DNA of 64,000 bases from Tersicoccus solisilvae (lineage in GTDB: Bacteria > Actinomycetota > Actinomycetes > Actinomycetales > Micrococcaceae): positions 172,548-236,547 of the forward strand of contig NZ_BMJI01000002.1 in assembly GCF_014643255.1 (NCBI RefSeq), written 5' to 3'. Below are positions 57,299-64,000 of this stretch, piece by piece. The position numbers and the translations under genes are program-made. The number at the start of each line of letters is the position of its first letter. Positions within the stretch are counted from its first letter, which is position 1. A model generated the notes under the pieces. That model was not told where the DNA came from. It did no database searches and saw nothing but the letters and a program-made list of their open reading frames with translations.

Positions 57299-58030
57299 CT
57301 AGGCCCGTCCCCCCGCCAGCAGGGCGGCGCACTCGTCGGTCGTCAGCCGCCGGAACGCGCGGCGGCTGCCGCGCAGCGTCAGGGGGTCCCGGTCGAGCAC
57401 CGCGACCTCGAGCTGCTCGGCGGGCAGGTCGCGGCCCGGGCCGTCCTCCTCGCCGTCGACTCCGGCCCGGCGCAGGGCGTCGACGGCCGTGCTCACCGCA
57501 CCGGCGAAGGTGGCGCCCGGGTCGTGCGCGGTGGCCAGCACCCCGCCGATCGCCTCGGCGGCGCCCCCCATGACGACGAACGCGCGCTGGTCGGAGATGG
57601 ACCCGTCGAACAGCAGCCGGAACAGCCGGTCCTCCTCGGGCACCGCCCCGACCTCGACGACCGCCAGCTCGACCTCGAACGGCTTGCCCTCGGTCGTGAA
57701 CACGGCGCCCAGGGACTGGGTGTAGACGCTGGCCAGCCCCCGAGCGGTGACGTCCTCCCGGTCGTACGCGTACCCGCGCAGGTCGGCATAGCGCACGCCG
57801 GCCTGGCGCAGGGACTCGAACTCGTTGTACTTGCCGACCGCGGCGAACGCGATCCGGTCGTAGATCTCCCCCACCTTGTGCAGGGACGGGGACGGGTTCT
57901 CGGCGACCAGGGCGATGCCCTCGGCGCAGGAGACGACGACGACGGACCGGCCCCGGGCGATGCCCTTGCGGGCGAAGTCCGCCCGGTCCTTCATCAGCTG
58001 CTCGGGTGAGACGTAGAACGACTGCGTCAT
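57299..58030 (-). CDS. prcA: 20S proteasome alpha subunit
   Basis: The 243-residue protein begins [20 protein letters not shown] with the alpha-subunit gate and H0 region ([14 protein letters not shown]), and has [20 protein letters not shown]. It has no catalytic Thr or propeptide, so it forms the outer, gating ring. It starts 2 bp after prcB. The ARC/Mpa C-terminal tail docks onto this ring. Confidence 0.95.
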   Translation of the reverse strand: MTQSFYVSPEQLMKDRADFARKGIARGRSVVVVSCAEGIALVAENPSPSLHKVGEIYDRIAFAAVGKYNEFESLRQAGVRYADLRGYAYDREDVTARGLASVYTQSLGAVFTTEGKPFEVELAVVEVGAVPEEDRLFRLLFDGSISDQRAFVVMGGAAEAIGGVLATAHDPGATFAGAVSTAVDALRRAGVDGEEDGPGRDLPAEQLEVAVLDRDPLTLRGSRRAFRRLTTDECAALLAGGRA

Positions 58031-58032
58031 GC

Positions 58033-58881
58033 TCACGCCTCCCGTCCGGCGCGGGACCGGGCGGCGAGGACGTCCTCGCACACCTCCTCGAGCTCGTGCT
58101 CGGGGATGCGGCGGTGCCCGGCGGCGCCGACCGTCATGATCACCGGCCACAGCCGGCGGATGGCGTCGGGACCGCCGGTGGCGGAGTCGTCGTCGGCCGC
58201 GTCGAAGAGGGACTCGACGGCCACCCGGACGGCCTCCTCCTCGGTCAGGTGCGGGCGCCACAGCTTCTTGAGGGCGCCGCGCGCGAACGCGGAGCCGGAC
58301 CCGACGGTGTGGTGCTCGATCTCCTCGTACCGGCCGCCGGTGACGTCGTAGGAGAAGATGCGCCCGACCGCACGGGTGGTGTCGTAGCCGGCGAAGAGCG
58401 GCAGCACGGCCAGGCCCTGCACCGCGCGCGGCAGATTCTCTCTGACCATGGCGCCGAGCCGGTTGGCCTTGCCCTCGAGGCTGAGCCGGGTGCCCTCGAT
58501 CTTCTCGTAGTGCTCCAACTCGACCTGGAACAGGCGCATCACGTCCAGGGCGATGCCCGCGGTGCCGGCGACGCCGAGCACGGAGTGGGAGTCCGCCGGG
58601 TACACCTTCTCGATGTGCCGGCTGGCGATCAGGTTGCCCATGGTCGCGCGGCGGTCACCGGCCATCAGCACGCCACCGCCGTAGGTCATGGCCAGGATGG
58701 TGGTGCCGTGCGGGGCGAGCGTCTCCCCCGCGCCGGGCACCGCCAGCGGGGTGCGGCCGAACGGCAGCAGATCCGGGTGGTCGGTCTGCAGCCAGGCGGT
58801 GAACGAGGATCCCGTTCCCGCGCCCGCGGCGTCGAATCGTGCGCCTTCCCTGGTGCCGCCGTGCCGGCCTGTGTGCTCCAT
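58033..58881 (-). CDS. prcB: 20S proteasome beta subunit
   Basis: The 282-residue protein has a propeptide of about 59 residues ending APHG, before the mature Thr60 in [20 protein letters not shown]. The catalytic Asp (GDRRAT) and Lys (IEKVYPAD) are present, so the core is active. Mature length fits actinobacterial PrcB. It lies between pup and prcA. Confidence 0.96.
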   Translation of the reverse strand: MEHTGRHGGTREGARFDAAGAGTGSSFTAWLQTDHPDLLPFGRTPLAVPGAGETLAPHGTTILAMTYGGGVLMAGDRRATMGNLIASRHIEKVYPADSHSVLGVAGTAGIALDVMRLFQVELEHYEKIEGTRLSLEGKANRLGAMVRENLPRAVQGLAVLPLFAGYDTTRAVGRIFSYDVTGGRYEEIEHHTVGSGSAFARGALKKLWRPHLTEEEAVRVAVESLFDAADDDSATGGPDAIRRLWPVIMTVGAAGHRRIPEHELEEVCEDVLAARSRAGREA

Positions 58882-58887
58882 GGACGG

Positions 58888-59094
58888 TTACTGGCCGCCC
58901 TTCTGCACGAATCCGCGCACGAACTCCTCGGCGTTCGCCTCGAGGACACCGTCGATCTCGTCGAGCAGGTCGTCGACGCCGGCGGTCGCGGCGGTCGGCG
59001 CGGCCTCGGCGGCCGGCGGCGTCGGGTCGGCCGGCTGGTCGATCTGCTCCTGATGCTCCGAGGAGGAGGCGGAGGCACGCTGCTGTTCGCTCAT
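58888..59094 (-). CDS. pup: prokaryotic ubiquitin-like protein Pup
   Basis: The 68-residue protein is disordered and acidic, with VDDLLDEIDGVLEANAEEFV in the C half, and ends FVQKGGQ. The terminal Gln must be deamidated to Glu by Dop before PafA can attach it. ATG 59094 gives MSEQQRAS. It lies 4 bp from dop and 6 bp from prcB. Confidence 0.97.
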   Translation of the reverse strand: MSEQQRASASSSEHQEQIDQPADPTPPAAEAAPTAATAGVDDLLDEIDGVLEANAEEFVRGFVQKGGQ

Positions 59095-59098
59095 GGTC

Positions 59099-60733
59099 CT
59101 ATCGTGCCACGCCACCGGGTTCGGGACCGGTGCCCAGCCGGCGGACGAAGTCGGCGGCGTCGATGCTGTCCGCGAACAGCGACGCGGTCAGGTCCCGAGT
59201 GCCCCGGTGGGGCTCCTTCGTGGGGATCCGCACGAGCCGCCGGGCGCCGGGCAGGTCGAACACGACGGAGTCCCAGTTGGCGGCGGCGACGTTGCCGGCG
59301 AACCGCTGCAGGCACTGACCGCGGAACCACGCCCGGGTGTCCTCGGGCGGGTCGGTCACCGCCGCGGCGACGTCCTCGTCGTCGAGCAGCCGCCGCAGCC
59401 GGCCGCCGGCCACGAGCCGGTGGTAGAGACCGCGGCCGGTGCGCACGTCGGAGTACTGCAGGTCCACCAGGGCCAGCCGGGGGTCGTCCCACGCCAGGCG
59501 GTCGCGGTCCCGGTAAGCGGAGACGAGCGCGAGCTTGGCGGCCCAGTCCAGCTGGTCGGCCGCTGCGGCGGGGTCGGCGGCGAGCAGGTCGGTCAGCTCC
59601 GTCCAGCGGGCCAGGACGTCGGCGGTCATCGGGTCGGTGGCGGGATCGTCGGCGCCGGTGCGGGCGCAGTGGGCCCGGGCCGCGTCCAGGTAGATGCGCT
59701 GCAGGTCCAGGCCGGTGACGGCGCGCCCGTCGGCGAGCCGGACGGTCGCGCGCAGCGTCGGGTCGTGGCTGATGGTCTGCAGCGCCGCCACGGGGTCGAC
59801 CACCTGGACGGTGGGCGCCGTGCCCGCCTCGATCATCGACAGCACGAGCGCGGTGGTGCCGAACTTGAGGTAGCCGGAGATCTCGGCGAGGTTGGCGTCG
59901 CCGATGATGACGTGCAGCCGCCGGAACCGTTCGGCGACGGCGTGCGGCTCGTCCCGGGTGTTGATGATGGGCCGGCGCACCGTGGTCTCCAGGCCGACCT
60001 CGGCCTCGAAGAAGTCGGCCCGCTGGCTGAGCTGGAAACCCGGGGTGGACCCGTCGACGCCGATGCCCACGCGGCCGGCGCCGCAGATCACCTGACGGCT
60101 GACGAAGAAGGGGACCAGCCCCGCCACGATGGCCCCGAACGGCACCTCCCGCGGCATCAGGTAGTTCTCGTGGCTGCCGTAGGAGGCGGCCTTGCCGTCG
60201 GTGTTGTTCTTGTACAGCTGGATCGGGGTGCCGCCGGTGGCGGTGATCCGGTCCATGGCGGCCCGCGCGACGGCGTCGCCGGCGGCGTCCCAGCGCACGG
60301 CGTCCAGCGGGTTGGTCACCTCGGGGCCGGCGTACTCGGGGTGCGCGTGATCGACGTACAGGCGGGCCCCGTTGCCCAGGACGACGTTCATCAGGATGCC
60401 GTCGGTGATGGGGTCGGTCCCGTCGTCGGCGGCGTCGTCGAGGCCCTCCGCCGCCACCTGTTCGGCGGTGAGCACGTCCGGCTCGTCGGTGAGCTGGCTC
60501 GGGTCGGCGGCCCCCCTGGCCAGGACCCAGCCGCGGGCGTCGGCCAGGGGCGCCTCGTCCGAGTAGTCCCAGCCCGCTCCCCCGGCGGAGGAGTTCGCGC
60601 GCGTGTACAGGCCGGTCAGGTCCGCCCAGGCGTTGATCACCCGGGTGGCGAGCACGGTGGAGTCGGCGCCGGGGGCGCTGGGCGCGAGCACACCGAACTC
60701 GGTCTCGCTGCCCATGATGCGGTGGACGGTCAT
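59099..60733 (-). CDS. dop: Pup deamidase/depupylase
   Basis: The 544-residue protein has MGSETEFGVLAPSAPGADST near the start, with the family's key Glu, then [40 protein letters not shown] and [18 protein letters not shown]. Length exceeds PafA by the Dop-loop insert (about 45-85), as expected. It converts Pup-Gln to Pup-Glu and removes Pup from substrates. It lies between mpa and pup. Confidence 0.96.
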   Translation of the reverse strand: MTVHRIMGSETEFGVLAPSAPGADSTVLATRVINAWADLTGLYTRANSSAGGAGWDYSDEAPLADARGWVLARGAADPSQLTDEPDVLTAEQVAAEGLDDAADDGTDPITDGILMNVVLGNGARLYVDHAHPEYAGPEVTNPLDAVRWDAAGDAVARAAMDRITATGGTPIQLYKNNTDGKAASYGSHENYLMPREVPFGAIVAGLVPFFVSRQVICGAGRVGIGVDGSTPGFQLSQRADFFEAEVGLETTVRRPIINTRDEPHAVAERFRRLHVIIGDANLAEISGYLKFGTTALVLSMIEAGTAPTVQVVDPVAALQTISHDPTLRATVRLADGRAVTGLDLQRIYLDAARAHCARTGADDPATDPMTADVLARWTELTDLLAADPAAAADQLDWAAKLALVSAYRDRDRLAWDDPRLALVDLQYSDVRTGRGLYHRLVAGGRLRRLLDDEDVAAAVTDPPEDTRAWFRGQCLQRFAGNVAAANWDSVVFDLPGARRLVRIPTKEPHRGTRDLTASLFADSIDAADFVRRLGTGPEPGGVAR

Positions 60734-60752
60734 CCGTGCCCGGGAGTGCGCA

Positions 60753-62483
60753 TCACAGGTACTGCCCGGTGTCGGTGGCCGTGGTCACGGCCCGGCCGCG
60801 CGACTGTCCGGTCTTGGCGTGGGCGATGGTGCGGATGTACGTGATCCGCTCGCCCTTCTTGCCGGAGATCCGCGCCCAGTCGTCGGGGTTGGTGGTGTTG
60901 GGGAGGTCCTCGTGCTCGTGGTACTCGTCGGTGACCGCGCGCAGCAGGTGCTCGATCCGCAACCCCTTCTGCCCCGTGGTCAGCAGGTCCTTGATGGCGT
61001 TCTTCTTGGCCCGGTCGACGACGTTCTGGATCACCGCGCCGGAGTTGAAGTCCTTGAAGTAGAGCACCTCGGACTCGCCGTTGGCGTAGGTGACCTCGAG
61101 GTACTCGGTGGTCGCGTCGGTCGCGTACATCGCCTCGACGGTGCGCTGGATCATCGCGTCCACCGTGGCACCCCGGTCCCGGCCGTGCTCGCCCAGGTCC
61201 TCCTCGTGCAGCGGCACCTCGGCGGTCAGGTACTTGCCGAAGATCTCGGCGGCCGCCTCCGCGTCGGGTCGGTGGATCTTGATCTTCACGTCCAGCCGGC
61301 CGGGCCGCAGGATCGCCGGGTCGATCATGTCCTCCCGGTTGGAGGCGCCGATGACGATGACGTTGTCGAGCCGCTCGACGCCGTCGATCTCGCTGAGCAG
61401 CTGGGGGACGATCGTGGTCTCGACGTCGGAGGAGACGCCGGTGCCGCGGGTGCGGAACAGGGAGTCCATTTCGTCGAAGAACACGACGACCGGGTTGCCG
61501 GCCGAGGCCTTCTCCCTCGCGCGGGCGAAGATCAGCCGGATGTGCCGCTCGGTCTCGCCGACGTACTTGTCGAGCAGCTCGGGGCCCTTGATGTTCAGGA
61601 AGTAGCTGGTGACGTCGGTGCCGCGCCGTTCGGCGACGCGGGCCGCCAGGGAGTTGGCCACCGCCTTGGCGATCAGGGTCTTGCCGCACCCGGGCGGGCC
61701 GTACAGCAGGATGCCCTTGGGCGCCTTCAGCCCGTGCTCGCGGTACAGGTCCGGGTGCATGAACGGCAGCTCGACGGCGTCGCGGATCTGCTCGATCTGC
61801 GGGCCCAGGCCGCCGATGTCGGTGTAGGAGATGTCGGGCACCTCCTCGAGGATGAGGGACTCGACCTCGCTGCGGGCGATCTTCTCCAGGGCGTACCCGA
61901 GCCGGGCGTCCACGGTGACGGCGTCGCCCACGCGCAGGGGTGCTCCCTGGAGGGCGCCGGAGAGCCGGACGACCTTCTCGTCGTCGGAGCGGCCGACGAC
62001 GAGCGCACGGTCGGCCCCGATCAGCTCCTTGACGGTGGCCACGTCGCCGGCGCGTTCGAAGCCCAGGGCGCCGACGACGGTCAGGGACTCGTTCAGCAGC
62101 ACCTCCTGCCCGACGGCGAGGGCGTCCAGGCCGACCAGCGGGGAGACGCTGACGCGCACCTTGCGCCCGGCGTTGACGACGTCGACGGTCTCCGCGGCCA
62201 GGGCGACACCGCGGGCGGCATCGGCGGGGCGGGCCGGGTTGATCGCGATCACCGTGCCGAAACCGAACGGCGCGACCCCGTCACGCTCGAGGGCCCCCTT
62301 GAGCCGGACGATCTCACCCTTCGCCGCCTCGAGGGCCTTGACCAGGGTGGCGTTCTGGGCGGTAGCGCCGGCGAGCTGGCGGTCGAGCAGCCGCAGCTTG
62401 TCCCGCAGCACCGCCAGCTGGCGGCCGGCGGCGTCGGGGGTCCCCGTGGGACCGGTCGCGCCCGTCGATGTGGGCTCGGACAT
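60753..62483 (-). CDS. mpa: proteasome-associated AAA+ ATPase (Mpa/ARC)
   Basis: The 576-residue protein has an N-terminal coiled-coil (about 15-65: [20 protein letters not shown]), two OB-fold domains (about 85-225), and one AAA+ domain with Walker [19 protein letters not shown] near residue 263, Walker [12 protein letters not shown] near 332 and [11 protein letters not shown]. It ends GQYL, the Gln-Tyr-x motif that opens the proteasome gate. It unfolds pupylated proteins. GAAGGAGGTAACGGCC precedes ATG 62483, the strongest ribosome-binding site in the cluster. Confidence 0.96.
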   Translation of the reverse strand: MSEPTSTGATGPTGTPDAAGRQLAVLRDKLRLLDRQLAGATAQNATLVKALEAAKGEIVRLKGALERDGVAPFGFGTVIAINPARPADAARGVALAAETVDVVNAGRKVRVSVSPLVGLDALAVGQEVLLNESLTVVGALGFERAGDVATVKELIGADRALVVGRSDDEKVVRLSGALQGAPLRVGDAVTVDARLGYALEKIARSEVESLILEEVPDISYTDIGGLGPQIEQIRDAVELPFMHPDLYREHGLKAPKGILLYGPPGCGKTLIAKAVANSLAARVAERRGTDVTSYFLNIKGPELLDKYVGETERHIRLIFARAREKASAGNPVVVFFDEMDSLFRTRGTGVSSDVETTIVPQLLSEIDGVERLDNVIVIGASNREDMIDPAILRPGRLDVKIKIHRPDAEAAAEIFGKYLTAEVPLHEEDLGEHGRDRGATVDAMIQRTVEAMYATDATTEYLEVTYANGESEVLYFKDFNSGAVIQNVVDRAKKNAIKDLLTTGQKGLRIEHLLRAVTDEYHEHEDLPNTTNPDDWARISGKKGERITYIRTIAHAKTGQSRGRAVTTATDTGQYL

Positions 62484-62561
62484 GGCCGTTACCTCCTTCG
62501 CAGCACCGCGACCGGGCGGCGCCGCGCGGTCGGCGCGGACCGGCCGGTCCTGCGTTCCACC

Positions 62562-64000
<1,439 letters not shown>

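Overview
The window is a very GC-rich actinobacterial chromosome segment, with G or C at almost every third codon position. It carries a complete Pup-proteasome locus (trmI, mpa, dop, pup, prcB, prcA, pafA, two FKBP isomerases, a fused pafBC, tatA, tatC, helY), plus rbpA and a polyprenol-phosphate-mannose synthase. That order, with two FKBP genes behind pafA and PafB/PafC joined in one chain, is most like Micrococcales, but I cannot place it to genus. At least fourteen genes have a TANNNT hexamer 6-7 nt before the start codon, the signature of leaderless transcription in actinobacteria. I used it to choose starts on both strands.

Layout. 1-8.7 kb: housekeeping and accessory genes (GNAT end, reductase, Gfo/Idh/MocA, TetR, SDRs, PIG-L deacetylase) and a NarL-type two-component pair. 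8.8-16.4 kb: an IclR-controlled catabolic operon with two KSTD/fumarate-reductase-like flavoproteins, a Dabb protein, an MHS-type transporter and two SDRs. This is the composition expected for import, oxidation and stepwise ring desaturation of a cyclic (perhaps cyclohexane-carboxylate-like) compound. 16.4-20.6 kb: a small orphan gene, a divergent XRE-cupin/thioredoxin-reductase-like pair, a methyltransferase and kynA.

20.6-25.8 kb is a decayed foreign island with lower GC in its intact genes. It has an intact antitoxin beside a broken mazF, a SEFIR-domain protein (candidate single-gene phage defence), a secreted protein translationally coupled to a small acidic partner, remnants of a mobC-relaxase module, a truncated DUF4192-like gene, and two near-identical 144-bp repeats. 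Its right edge cuts a VOC gene in half.

25.8-32.8 kb: mixed single genes (VOC, hydrolases, DinB-like protein, ThDP enzyme, YbaK, macrodomain, racemase, SRPBCC), including two apparent frameshifts. 32.8-36.9 kb: the deoR-fruK-fruA fructose operon, preceded by a perfect 21-nt inverted repeat over its promoter. 37-44.8 kb: S9 peptidase, RlmA-like methyltransferase, a YczE/MocR locus, and an NfeD-SPFH membrane pair. 44.9-64 kb: rbpA with a SigR-like promoter, the ppm gene with an unusually long, structured leader, a degenerate amidohydrolase, helY, tatCA and the Pup-proteasome cluster, ending inside a CBS-containing, probably site-2-protease, gene. No tRNA, rRNA, CRISPR array or intact transposase was recognised.
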